64,000 nt of DNA, taken from NCBI GenBank assembly GCA_017994175.1, contig JAGOLH010000007.1:1-64000 (forward strand), written 5' to 3'. The stretch comes from Bacteroidales bacterium (GTDB lineage: Bacteria > Bacteroidota > Bacteroidia > Bacteroidales > ML635J-15). Each line of letters begins with the position of its first letter. Position 1 is the first letter of the stretch. Position numbers and translations under genes: made by a program. Below are positions 27,603-36,044 of the stretch, piece by piece. Under the pieces are notes generated by a model. That model searched no databases. It was not told the DNA's origin and was given only the letters and a program-made list of their open reading frames with translations.

Positions 27603-28554
27603 CTTTATTTGGTTCAATGTTGGTTTCGTTAATAACATATAGCGGCCGGTTCCTGACGTTATTGCCTATCCGGCTTATATACTCACCGATAATACCCAGG
27701 CTTATAAGTTGAATTCCGCCGATAAAGAGAACACTAATAATGAGAGATGCCCAGCCCTGAACATATTCCTTTGCCACAATCCGCTGATAAAGCGCCCATA
27801 ACATAATAAAAAACGATACCAGACTAAAAACAAAACCCATATAGGTTGCAAATTTCAGTGGAAAATCGGAGAAGGAGGTAATGCCATCGACAGCAAATCG
27901 CCACATTTTTTTAAACGAATACCCGGACACCCCATCGAGTCTTTTGTCGCGGTGGTATGCAACACTTGTTTGTTTTAACCCAATCCAGGCGATTTGTCCT
28001 CTTAGAAACTTCTGTTGTTCAGGCATTTTTTTCAGCAAGTTTGCTACCCTGCGGCTAATAATTCTGAAATCACCGGTATCAACAGGAATGCGGCTTCGGG
28101 TAAGGATTGATAAAATACGGTAGAAAAACCTTGCTGTCAATTTTTTAAAAACAGAGTCACCTTTCCTGCTTTCTCTTTTCGCGTATACCACATCGTAACC
28201 CTCATTCATTTTGTTATAGAGTTCTCCCAATACAGCAGGGGGGTCTTGAAAATCAGCGTCCATGAAAACAATTCTTTTCCCGGAGCAAACTTCAAGTCCT
28301 GCTGTAATTGCTATCTGATGTCCAAAATTACGGCTTAGGTCAATATATTTCACCTTGTTATCGGAAACTGCCAAACCTTTAATTACCGGTAACGAAAGGT
28401 CTGAACTGCCATCGTTCACAAATATGATTTCGTACGATACGATAGAATTTTTTTGTAGAACAGCAGTAATTTCGGTGTACAGATTACCTATATTCTTCTC
28501 CTCGTTTAACACCGGGATTATTACTGATAAATTAATGTCGTACAACTCTTTCAT
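27574..28554 (-). CDS. Glycosyltransferase family 2, GtrB/DPM1-like (polyprenyl-phosphate sugar transferase type)
   Basis: The product has 326 residues. The GT2 domain begins LSVIIPVLNEEKNIG, with VNDGSSD and FMDADFQDPP (DxD metal site). KFLRGQIAWIGLKQ and the C-terminal pair of membrane helices (about 235-255 and 270-295) match the GtrB/ArnC/DPM1 group, which loads a sugar onto undecaprenyl phosphate at the inner membrane. The gene overlaps the following surface-protein gene, indicating coupling. Confidence 0.9.
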   Translation of the reverse strand: MKELYDINLSVIIPVLNEEKNIGNLYTEITAVLQKNSIVSYEIIFVNDGSSDLSLPVIKGLAVSDNKVKYIDLSRNFGHQIAITAGLEVCSGKRIVFMDADFQDPPAVLGELYNKMNEGYDVVYAKRESRKGDSVFKKLTARFFYRILSILTRSRIPVDTGDFRIISRRVANLLKKMPEQQKFLRGQIAWIGLKQTSVAYHRDKRLDGVSGYSFKKMWRFAVDGITSFSDFPLKFATYMGFVFSLVSFFIMLWALYQRIVAKEYVQGWASLIISVLFIGGIQLISLGIIGEYISRIGNNVRNRPLYVINETNIEPNKDDVPVSEKE

Positions 28555-28592
28555 TATTCATCAAATTAACACAAATATAGTATTATTTACAA

Positions 28593-30104
28593 TCATTCCG
28601 ATGTCTCATGGTCGTTTTCAGCCACAATATGCGGTCTAATAAGTTCTCCGATTGCACGAAGATTAAAAATCCGAATCAGAAATGCAAATAACAGCGATAA
28701 GGCAACCGCTACAATAAAAGCAGTAAACCAACCGTGAAAAAGATAGCGACAGGCAAACGAAATTCCGATGGAAATCGGGAAAAACAGAATTATTCTGGCA
28801 ATCAAACTATAATTTGCACGAATATTCAGCAGTTTTACAGCAATAAATATTTGCGCAGTCATAGTAATGAGCTGTGTTACCATACTAGTAAAAGCAGCAC
28901 CAGTCGACCAAAAAGCAGGGATAAGGATGAAATTAATACTGATGTTAAACACCATACCTGCCGCCGCCATAATGTTCAAATACTTCAGGCTGCCATTTGC
29001 AGTGAGCAGAGAGCCAAAAATATAAGTACCACAAATTCCGATAAAACCTACCATAAGATAGCTCAACACAGGGGCACTACGTTCGGCAAATCCTACATAC
29101 ATCAGATGCATTAGTTCATTGTTGAAAACAATGCACACCGATGCGAGAACTATAGCCGGAACAATAAGTAAAAGTGCCGCTATTTTGATTATGCCGCCGA
29201 CATTTTCTTTTTTCTGGAGCATTCGGGCGAACATAGGCATTAATAATACCGAAAACAGATAGGCTATCATGGAAAAAGCATCCAGAATACGGAAAGCCTG
29301 GGCATATATGCCGCTTTCTTCCTGTCCGTTGGGCAACAACCTCTCTATCATAATAGAATCCACCCGGTTGTAGAAAGCCATAAGCAGAATAAGCAAAGCA
29401 AATGGAAAACTTTGCTTGATGTAAACTGCATAAAACCTGTAATCGAAATGTAGCTTAAAATATGTTGTTTTACGAACAACAATAATGAATGCGACGATAG
29501 CAGTGATTAAATAAGCTGCAGTCTGCGAGTAAACAAACCATTCAATTCTGAAAGGCACTGATGTAACATGTCCCCACAGAAGTATTCCACAAATCAGAAT
29601 CATAATAAACCTATCAAGCACCGAAAGAATACTATCGGTTTTAAAAAACTGAAGACCACTTACGTTGGAACGAAGATATAATACGAATGAAGCGAGAAAC
29701 TGATTTACAATGAGAACGCCAAGTACACTGAATTGCCTTATGTCGTAACCCAGTGCCAATGCGGCAACTAACGACACAAGGGCATAAAATACAGCCAATA
29801 ACAAACGTAAGGAAACAATGTTAGAAAAATACTTGCTCAGCATGTGGCTGTGCCTTGCTATATTTCGGTTGTTATTATTGGTAATTCCTAAGTCGAGTAA
29901 AATCTGAAGTATAAGTGAAAAATTGAATAAAGAAAAATACAGCCCATATTCCTGAGCCCCAACCACATTTTGGACACTTCGTTCGATTCCGAAAATCCAG
30001 AATGGTTTGACCAACAAGTTCAGAAGCAACAGAAATGCAAGGTTTATTAGAAAATTTTTCTTCAAGAGTTGGGTGTTTTGTCTTGCAAATATAGAAAATT
30101 GCAT
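28593..30104 (-). CDS. Polysaccharide flippase (Wzx/MATE-like oligosaccharide exporter)
   Basis: The product has 503 residues with about twelve to fourteen hydrophobic helices along the whole length. The N-terminus (KNFLINLAFLLLLNLLVKPFW) and the internal motif YNRVDSIMIERLLP resemble polysaccharide-biosynthesis flippases. Such proteins move lipid-linked oligosaccharides across the inner membrane. It lies 38 bp upstream of the GT2 gene in the same direction and is probably the first gene of the glycan unit. It is divergent from the EF-G-like gene. Confidence 0.88.
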   Translation of the reverse strand: MQFSIFARQNTQLLKKNFLINLAFLLLLNLLVKPFWIFGIERSVQNVVGAQEYGLYFSLFNFSLILQILLDLGITNNNNRNIARHSHMLSKYFSNIVSLRLLLAVFYALVSLVAALALGYDIRQFSVLGVLIVNQFLASFVLYLRSNVSGLQFFKTDSILSVLDRFIMILICGILLWGHVTSVPFRIEWFVYSQTAAYLITAIVAFIIVVRKTTYFKLHFDYRFYAVYIKQSFPFALLILLMAFYNRVDSIMIERLLPNGQEESGIYAQAFRILDAFSMIAYLFSVLLMPMFARMLQKKENVGGIIKIAALLLIVPAIVLASVCIVFNNELMHLMYVGFAERSAPVLSYLMVGFIGICGTYIFGSLLTANGSLKYLNIMAAAGMVFNISINFILIPAFWSTGAAFTSMVTQLITMTAQIFIAVKLLNIRANYSLIARIILFFPISIGISFACRYLFHGWFTAFIVAVALSLLFAFLIRIFNLRAIGELIRPHIVAENDHETSE

Positions 30105-30164
30105 TGTTACTGATTCTATTTTTAAAGTATTGGCTTATGAAAATCAAGTAAATAGTATTAAGCA

Positions 30165-30193
30165 TTGTAAAACACAAAATTTTCTTATTTTTG
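30165..30193 (+). promoter_or_regulatory. Promoter of the EF-G-like gene
   Basis: TTG at 30165-30167 and TATTTTTG at 30186-30193 are separated by 18 bp and fit the Bacteroidota TTTG...TAnnTTTG form. The start of transcription would be near 30200, giving a leader of about 60 nt before the ATG at 30263. Confidence 0.6.
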
Positions 30194-30262
30194 TACGCCT
30201 TTTTCGGGTGTTTCCGGAAAATTAAAAGAAATTCAATTAATTAAAACAGATAAAACTCTGAC

Positions 30263-32413
30263 ATGAAAACTTATCAGACGAATCAGATCAGAAATGTTGC
30301 CCTCTTGGGTAACGGAGGTTCAGGAAAAACAATGCTTGCAGAAAGTATGTTATTTCTAGGTGGTATCATAACCCGCAAAGGTGATATCGACAGTAAAAAT
30401 ACAGTTTCCGATTACAGAATTCTGGAGCAGACCAATGGAAATTCAATTTTTTCTACGGTGATGTACACAGAATACAAAGACACAAAAATCAATATTATCG
30501 ATAATCCCGGTCTTGATGATTTCATTGGTCAGGTTGTTTCCTCACTCAATCCAGCTGATCTGGGTTTACTGGTTGTAAATGCACAGAATGGAGTTGAGGT
30601 TGGCACCGAAATTCACAACCGGTATCTTGAAAAAGCTCATAAGCCTGTGATTATTGCCATGAATCACCTCGATCATGATAAAACAAATTTTGAGAAGAGT
30701 ATCGATATGCTTCACGAGTCGATGGGTGGCAATGTTGTGGTGGCACAATATCCTGTAAACCAGGGCGTCAGCTTCGACAGTATCATCGATGTTATTACCA
30801 TGAAAATGTATACCCTGAAAGATGGCAAAACCATAATCAGCGATATTCCTGCTTCACAAATGAGTCATGCTGAAGGGCTGAGAATGCAGTTAATTGAAAA
30901 AGCTGCTGAGGCCGATGAAGCACTCATGGAGAAATTTTTCGAAAACGACACGCTGTCTGAAGCCGAAATGATGCAGGGTATTGCTGCCGGATTACCTCAC
31001 CGCGGCATTTTCCCTGTTTTCTGTGTAAACGCAAGAAATGACCTCGGTGTTGAAAGACTTATGGACTTTCTGGCAGGTGTAGCTCCTGCCCCCGATCATT
31101 GCGAACCTATAAATAACAGCGAAGGTGAACCTGTGAAGTGCTGTACAAAAGAAAAGCCGGCAATTTTCGTTTTTAAAACTTCAATCGAAGAGCATATTGG
31201 CGAAATTAACTATTTCAAGGTGATGTCGGGAGAAATAACCGAGAGCATCGACCTTTACAACTCAACGAAAGGCGTTAAGGAAAGACTCTCGCAGTTGTTT
31301 GTTTGCGCAGGTAAAAACAGAACAAAAGTGCCTAAGCTTGTTGCAGGTGATATAGGCGCCACAGTTAAACTGAAAGCCACTAAAACATGTCATACGCTTG
31401 TAGCCCCCGGATTTGACTGGACAATTCCATCAATTGAATGGCCTTCGCCAAAATTCCGCACTGCCATTAAAACAGTAAATGAAGGTGAAGAGGAGAAATT
31501 GGGAGAAGCACTGAACCGCATGCGCGACGAAGACCAGACGATTGTGTTCGAGCATTCAAAAGAACTTCGTCAGTTGATTATTTCAGGGCAGGGTGAATAC
31601 CATCTGAGCATTGTTAAGTGGCACCTTGACAATCAGTTTAAAATTGAAACCAACTTCCTAAAACCACGAATCCCTTACCGTGAGACCATAACCAAAAAAG
31701 CACAAGCCGATTACCGTCATAAAAAGCAATCGGGTGGTGCAGGACAGTTCGGCGAGGTACATTTAATCGTGGAGCCATATTCCGAAGGCTTGCCAGAACC
31801 CGATATGTACAAAATCAATAACAAGGAATACAAAATTTCGGTGCGTGGTAAAGATGAAATTGAACTTGAATGGGGCGGCAAACTTCAGTACTTCAACTGT
31901 ATTGTAGGAGGTTCTATCGATGCGCGATTTATGCCTGCTATCCTGAAAGGGATCATGGAGAAAATAGAAGTTGGCCCACTGACCGGATCTTATGCACGTG
32001 ATATCAGAGTATGTGTTTATGATGGAAAAATGCACCCTGTTGATTCAAACGAGATTTCGTTCCGGCTTGCCGGACGTAATGCATTCAGCATGGCCTTCAA
32101 AGATGCCGGACCAAAAATTATGGAACCTATCTACGATGTTGAAGTGTTTGTTCCCGGCGACCGTATGGGTGATGTAATGAGCGATTTGCAGGGGCGTCGT
32201 GCAATTATACAGGGTATGAGCAGTGAAAAAGGATTCGAAAAAATCATGGTTAGAGTACCGCTTGCCGAAATGGGAAATTACTCTACTGCTTTACGTTCAC
32301 TTACCGGAGGTCGTGCAATGTATAATATGAAATTCAGCGAATACCAGCAAGTTCCGCCAGATGTTCAGGAAGCACTGCTCAAAGAATATGCACAACAGGA
32401 TAGTGAAGAATAA
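30263..32413 (+). CDS. Elongation factor G paralogue with degenerate GTPase motifs (EF-G2-like)
   Basis: The product has 716 residues and the full EF-G domain set (G domain, domain II, III, IV with QSGGAGQFGEVHL, and V ending near LTGGRAMYNMKFSEYQ). The G motifs are altered. G1 is GNGGSGKT (16-23) instead of GHVDAGKT. The RGITI switch I sequence is missing. G3 is DNPGLDDF (80-87), in which the catalytic His of DTPGHVDF is Leu. G4 is NHLD. Bacteroides EF-G2, a second EF-G used during carbon starvation, is described as translocating without GTP hydrolysis, and this protein has the residues expected of that type. It is not the housekeeping EF-G, which normally lies in the str operon, absent here. 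Confidence 0.87.
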   Translation: MKTYQTNQIRNVALLGNGGSGKTMLAESMLFLGGIITRKGDIDSKNTVSDYRILEQTNGNSIFSTVMYTEYKDTKINIIDNPGLDDFIGQVVSSLNPADLGLLVVNAQNGVEVGTEIHNRYLEKAHKPVIIAMNHLDHDKTNFEKSIDMLHESMGGNVVVAQYPVNQGVSFDSIIDVITMKMYTLKDGKTIISDIPASQMSHAEGLRMQLIEKAAEADEALMEKFFENDTLSEAEMMQGIAAGLPHRGIFPVFCVNARNDLGVERLMDFLAGVAPAPDHCEPINNSEGEPVKCCTKEKPAIFVFKTSIEEHIGEINYFKVMSGEITESIDLYNSTKGVKERLSQLFVCAGKNRTKVPKLVAGDIGATVKLKATKTCHTLVAPGFDWTIPSIEWPSPKFRTAIKTVNEGEEEKLGEALNRMRDEDQTIVFEHSKELRQLIISGQGEYHLSIVKWHLDNQFKIETNFLKPRIPYRETITKKAQADYRHKKQSGGAGQFGEVHLIVEPYSEGLPEPDMYKINNKEYKISVRGKDEIELEWGGKLQYFNCIVGGSIDARFMPAILKGIMEKIEVGPLTGSYARDIRVCVYDGKMHPVDSNEISFRLAGRNAFSMAFKDAGPKIMEPIYDVEVFVPGDRMGDVMSDLQGRRAIIQGMSSEKGFEKIMVRVPLAEMGNYSTALRSLTGGRAMYNMKFSEYQQVPPDVQEALLKEYAQQDSEE

Positions 32414-32430
32414 TTACTGTTCCTTCTTTA

Positions 32431-32461
32431 TAAAAAAGACCGCTTTTTAAGCGGTTTTTTT
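32431..32461 (+). terminator. Intrinsic terminator after the EF-G-like gene
   Basis: ACCGCTT (32439-32445) pairs with AAGCGGT (32449-32455) across a 3-nt loop, flanked by an A-run and a T-run, 25 bp after the stop codon. It is a strong hairpin that could also act on the opposite strand. Confidence 0.85.
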
Positions 32462-32513
32462 ATCCCCCTTTTTTAATAATACATTTGGACATTTATTAAA
32501 CGTAATGAAAATT

Positions 32514-33368
32514 TTAGGCTTTCCCTACTGGCTCCACGTGAATGGTTACCGTGAGGTGCTCTAATTGCGTCTTAAGGATTTCTTCGATATCGTCGCAATG
32601 CCGGTGAACTTCTGCCAAAACCATTCCAGCGGGAAGTTCCAGATGAAATTCAACAAAACGATAATTGCCCGCCTTTCGGGTTTTCAGGTCGTGATATTTC
32701 AGATTTCGGGCAGCCAGAATTTCGTTAATCCGGCTGACTTCTGATTCGTCGAGCGAAACATCGAGCAAAGGAGTGAATGCTTTTTTCAGTAACTGAAACG
32801 ATTCCCAGAGTATAAGCAAGGCCACGAGAATGGCAATTATGGGGTCGATTAATGGTATTCCGGTAATCCAAAGCAGTAGCAAACCGAGCCCAACTCCCAG
32901 CGAGGTATATACGTCGGTTTTCAGGTGCAGTGCATCTGCCTCCAGGGCTACCGAATCGGTTTCCTTCGCTACTTTATACAGCTTTCGCGACACGAAATAA
33001 TTTACCACGGCCGAAACAAGCATAACCGTTGCCCCCAGCAGTACGAATTCAGGTTCGCCCGGGTTTTCTATTTTATGAATCGCCTCCACAACAATCCATA
33101 CGGCAGCGCCGACTATAAGCAATGCCTCTATCACTCCCGAAACATTCTCGAATTTGCCATGCCCGTAGGGATGTCTTTCGTCGGCAGGAATATCGGAAAC
33201 ACGAACGGCAAAAAAGGCAATCACCGCAGCAACCAGATCCATAAGCGAGTGTATGGCCTCCGAGATAATACTTACCGACCCGCTCAACAAACCCACAGTT
33301 AACTTCAAAGCGATTAGCAACGTGTTTGACGCGACTGAGAGCCTGGCTACTGAAACCTTTTTGTTCAT
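32514..33368 (-). CDS. Cation diffusion facilitator family transporter
   Basis: The product has 284 residues from ATG 33368. Motifs are VGLLSGSVSIISEAIHSLMDLVAA (membrane helix 2, with the HxxxD metal site) and ERHPYGHGKFENVSG (cytoplasmic loop). Further helices carry ALEADALHLKTDVYTS (helix 5, second HxxxD). The C-terminal soluble domain ends in LTVTIHVEP. These proteins export Zn2+, Fe2+ or other divalent ions in exchange for protons. A longer frame begins with TTG at 33416, but a well-formed promoter overlaps that stretch (33386-33417), so the ATG is preferred. Confidence 0.93.
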   Translation of the reverse strand: MNKKVSVARLSVASNTLLIALKLTVGLLSGSVSIISEAIHSLMDLVAAVIAFFAVRVSDIPADERHPYGHGKFENVSGVIEALLIVGAAVWIVVEAIHKIENPGEPEFVLLGATVMLVSAVVNYFVSRKLYKVAKETDSVALEADALHLKTDVYTSLGVGLGLLLLWITGIPLIDPIIAILVALLILWESFQLLKKAFTPLLDVSLDESEVSRINEILAARNLKYHDLKTRKAGNYRFVEFHLELPAGMVLAEVHRHCDDIEEILKTQLEHLTVTIHVEPVGKA

Positions 33369-33385
33369 CGAATAAGAATTTCGTA

Positions 33386-33417
33386 CAAATTTACATGGAG
33401 GATTTTTTACAGACAAA
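33386..33417 (-). promoter_or_regulatory. Promoter of the cation efflux gene
   Basis: On the reverse strand TTTG (33417-33414), a 20-bp spacer and TAAATTTG (33393-33386) fit the Bacteroidota promoter consensus exactly. Transcription would start near 33380, about 12 nt before the ATG at 33368. Confidence 0.75.
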
Positions 33418-33572
33418 AAAAGATATTACCGCGTATTACTTTGATTATCAAATGATTATAACTAACAATTATTAAGTTATTACCAGTTTATCAATGAAAA
33501 CGAAAGACAAATTCTTTCAATTCAGATAATTATATTGCAATCCTTTTATAGACATGTAGTGCAATTAATAAT

Positions 33573-33580
33573 TACTTTTG
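33573..33580 (+). promoter_or_regulatory. Candidate -7 box for the flavodoxin gene
   Basis: TACTTTTG matches TAnnTTTG, 17 bp before the ATG at 33598. It supports that start over the longer open frame. No -33 element is seen at the expected distance. Confidence 0.4.
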
Positions 33581-33597
33581 AAACCAATTATCGGAAT

Positions 33598-34098
33598 ATG
33601 AAAACTCTTATTATTTACGACAGTTTTTTTGGCAATACCGAAAAAATTGCTTTTGCGATTGCCAAATCGCTTACGAACGACCATTCTGTTGAAATACACA
33701 AAGCATCAGATTTTTCTGACTTCATCAACTCTGAATTTGATATTTTGATCCTAGGGTCACCCACAAGAGGTTTTAAAGCTACGCCACTGGTGCAGGCATT
33801 CATTGACGACTATTCATTAAAGCCGGGAAAGCCAATGGCTGTGGCTGTTTTTGATACACGCATAAAAATCGAAAATATTAAGCAGGGATTTTTTCGATAT
33901 ATCGTAAAAAAAGGAGGATTTGCAGCCGATAAAATGATGCGGGCATTTTCGAAAAAACAAATAGATACAATAGTTGCACCGGAAGGGTTTTATGTAATTG
34001 ACAAGGAAGGTCCGCTGGAAGCGGGCGAAGAGCAGAGAGCTGAAAACTGGGCTCAGACTATACTTGAAAATTATACCAGAAACACAAACTTAAACTGA
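33598..34098 (+). CDS. Flavodoxin-like protein
   Basis: The product has 166 residues. MKTLIIYDSFFGNTEKIA is the FMN phosphate-binding loop of flavodoxins, and LILGSPTRGFKATP near residue 60 is the second FMN loop. The open frame extends 63 bases further upstream, but this ATG gives the normal N-terminus and follows a -7 box. Members of this group are small cytoplasmic electron carriers or quinone-reductase-like proteins. It is convergent with fabD and has no obvious functional neighbour. Confidence 0.87.
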   Translation: MKTLIIYDSFFGNTEKIAFAIAKSLTNDHSVEIHKASDFSDFINSEFDILILGSPTRGFKATPLVQAFIDDYSLKPGKPMAVAVFDTRIKIENIKQGFFRYIVKKGGFAADKMMRAFSKKQIDTIVAPEGFYVIDKEGPLEAGEEQRAENWAQTILENYTRNTNLN

Positions 34099-34204
34099 CT
34101 TTTTAAGCTTGCCTCATCTGTGAGTGGCTGCAAAAAACAAAAAATTGTACGAAGCAAAAGACCTTCTAATGTATTCTTGCCCCATGAATAAATAAGTCAG
34201 GTCT

Positions 34205-35083
34205 TCACGCAATACTCATCGTATTAACCTCAGGAGCAATTTTCTTTACCAGTCCCTGCAACACAGTTCCGGGCCCCGATTCAATAAACATATCAGCACC
34301 ATCGGCTACCATATTCTTCACGGTTTGAGTCCAAAGTACGGGGCTGGTGAGCTGTAATATCAGGTTTTGTTTTATTTCAACGGGGTTGGTGTGTGGTTTG
34401 GCATCCACGTTCTGATACACCGGACAGCGGGGTGCTGCAAATTTGGTGTTCTCAATGGCAGCCGCCAGTTCTTCGCGGGCCGGCTCCATCACCGGAGAGT
34501 GAAAAGCACCTCCTACAGGAAGTTTAATCACCTTGCGCACACCGGCTGCTGTTAGTTTTTCGATAGCGAGATCGATGCCACGGATAGTTCCCGAAATTAC
34601 CACCTGACCCGGAGAATTAAAGTTCGCCGGCACCACGATGTCGTCAACCGACTGACAAATTTCGGCGATCAATGCATCGTCGGCGTTAAGCACAGCAGCC
34701 ATGGTTGATGCTGCGGCTTCGCATGCCTTTTGCATGGCCAGTGCACGCTTGAGAACCAGACTCAGACCATCTTCGAAACTCAGTGCTCCAGCAGCTGTCA
34801 GGGCACTGAACTCACCCAAAGAATGACCGGCCACCATGTCGGAAGTAAAATTGTTACCATGGGCAATGGCAAGCAACACCGAATGGGTAAAAATAGCCGG
34901 CTGGGTAACTTTGGTTTGCTTCAGTTCTTCGGGTGTTCCCTGAAACATAATTTCGGTAAGATTGTAACCAACAATTTCGTTGGCTTTATGAAATAATGCG
35001 GCAATCGTACTGCTGTTGTCGAACAAATCTTTTCCCATACCGGGAAACTGTGCCCCTTGTCCGGGGAAAACGTAAGCTTTCAT
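34205..35083 (-). CDS. fabD: Malonyl-CoA:ACP transacylase
   Basis: The product has 292 residues. YVFPGQGAQFPGMG is the N-terminal motif. The nucleophile is S88 in AGHSLGEFSAL, and the catalytic His is H195 in GGAFHSPVM. GPGTVLQGLVKK near the end is typical. It loads malonate onto acyl carrier protein for fatty-acid synthesis. It stands alone rather than in a fab operon. The gap upstream holds an inverted-repeat element. Confidence 0.95.
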   Translation of the reverse strand: MKAYVFPGQGAQFPGMGKDLFDNSSTIAALFHKANEIVGYNLTEIMFQGTPEELKQTKVTQPAIFTHSVLLAIAHGNNFTSDMVAGHSLGEFSALTAAGALSFEDGLSLVLKRALAMQKACEAAASTMAAVLNADDALIAEICQSVDDIVVPANFNSPGQVVISGTIRGIDLAIEKLTAAGVRKVIKLPVGGAFHSPVMEPAREELAAAIENTKFAAPRCPVYQNVDAKPHTNPVEIKQNLILQLTSPVLWTQTVKNMVADGADMFIESGPGTVLQGLVKKIAPEVNTMSIA

Positions 35084-35145
35084 TTATTTTAATTTTGTGA
35101 AATGGATATTCAGCCTATTAATTTTCATTGTGTCCTGTTTTTTTA

Positions 35146-35288
35146 AGAATACAGAATACAGAATGCAGAAGGGGTGGTTTTTCGGGTGAGGGAAACTCGA
35201 TATTGCGAGGACTTTTTCGAATATCATTACAGAGGTATCTACCATCGAATTGACTGTCCCCGATTCTGTATTCTGAATTCTGTATTCT
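35146..35288. repeat. 143-bp element with 25-bp terminal inverted repeats (MITE-like)
   Basis: The left arm 35146-35170 and the right arm 35264-35288 are inverted repeats matching at 23 of 25 positions, built from AGAATACAGAAT units. Between them lie about 93 bp without a gene. It fills the gap between folE and fabD. The arrangement suggests a small non-autonomous repeat or a long-stemmed RNA structure. No transposase is present and no flanking target duplication was confirmed. Confidence 0.6.
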
Positions 35289-35368
35289 CTCATCTGCCTT
35301 CATGAAGTTTGCATTTTTATAAAATTTGATCAACCATCGAAATATAATAATACATTGTAGTGGTTGGT

Positions 35369-35995
35369 TTAGCTCAATTTCGAAGAAATGAGGTGCAAAA
35401 ATTCTTTGCGTGTGGCTTCTTTGCAGAACGCACCGACGAAGTCGCTGGTTGTGGTTACAGAATTTTGCTTCTGAACTCCCCGCATCTGCATACACAGGTG
35501 ACGGGCTTCGATAACCACCGCAACACCCAGGGGATTCAGGGTAGTCTGAATACATTCCTTAATTTGTGTTGTAAGTCTTTCCTGAACCTGCAGGCGGCGC
35601 GAATAGGCTTCTACCACGCGTGCAATTTTACTCAGACCGGTTATGTAATGATTCGGAATATAGGCAACATGGGCCTTGCCAAAAAACGGAACCAGGTGGT
35701 GCTCGCACAAACTGTAAATTTCAATATCCTTCACAATCACCATTTGATGGTAATCTTCGTGAAATTTTGCGGAATTTAATATTGCCTCGGGATCCATGTT
35801 GTAACCCTGCAACATAAATTGCATGGCTTTGGCAACACGCAAGGGTGTTTTTTCGAGTCCTTCGCGGGTAGGATCTTCACCCAGAAGGCTTATAATTTCG
35901 CGATAATGACCACCGATCTGTTGTATTTTTTCGGCATCGTATTTTTCGGTCTTTACATACCCGCCTTTCTTTTTGTTGTTCAGCGATTGTTCCAT
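35369..35995 (-). CDS. folE: GTP cyclohydrolase I
   Basis: The product has 208 residues. [18 protein letters not shown] near 108 carries the zinc and substrate Cys/His residues, [23 protein letters not shown] is the central signature, and the later zinc Cys is in [10 protein letters not shown]. It converts GTP to dihydroneopterin triphosphate for folate or queuosine/preQ0 synthesis. It is divergent from mqnB, with only 49 bp between the start codons. Confidence 0.95.
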   Translation of the reverse strand: MEQSLNNKKKGGYVKTEKYDAEKIQQIGGHYREIISLLGEDPTREGLEKTPLRVAKAMQFMLQGYNMDPEAILNSAKFHEDYHQMVIVKDIEIYSLCEHHLVPFFGKAHVAYIPNHYITGLSKIARVVEAYSRRLQVQERLTTQIKECIQTTLNPLGVAVVIEARHLCMQMRGVQKQNSVTTTSDFVGAFCKEATRKEFLHLISSKLS

Positions 35996-36004
35996 AACAG
36001 CAAT

Positions 36005-36039
36005 TTTGTTGCAAATAAAGCAATTTTTCAGTTAATTTG
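36005..36039 (+). promoter_or_regulatory. Compact divergent promoter region of folE and mqnB
   Basis: In the 49-bp gap, TTG (36009-36011) and TTAATTTG (36032-36039) are 20 bp apart, which gives a near-consensus promoter for mqnB almost at its start codon. On the other strand a 7-of-8 match to the -7 box lies at 36012-36019 for folE. The two would overlap, so the genes could compete for polymerase. Confidence 0.35.
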
Positions 36040-36044
36040 TTCAA

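Noticed and set aside
30086-30093. Reverse-strand TATATTTG box near the flippase start
   Set aside because: It falls inside the coding sequence after the only reasonable ATG, so it would give a message without that start; it is most likely chance.
35084-35555. Reverse-strand open frames between fabD and folE
   Set aside because: They read through the inverted-repeat element and across folE in another frame; the peptide text only reflects the repeat units.
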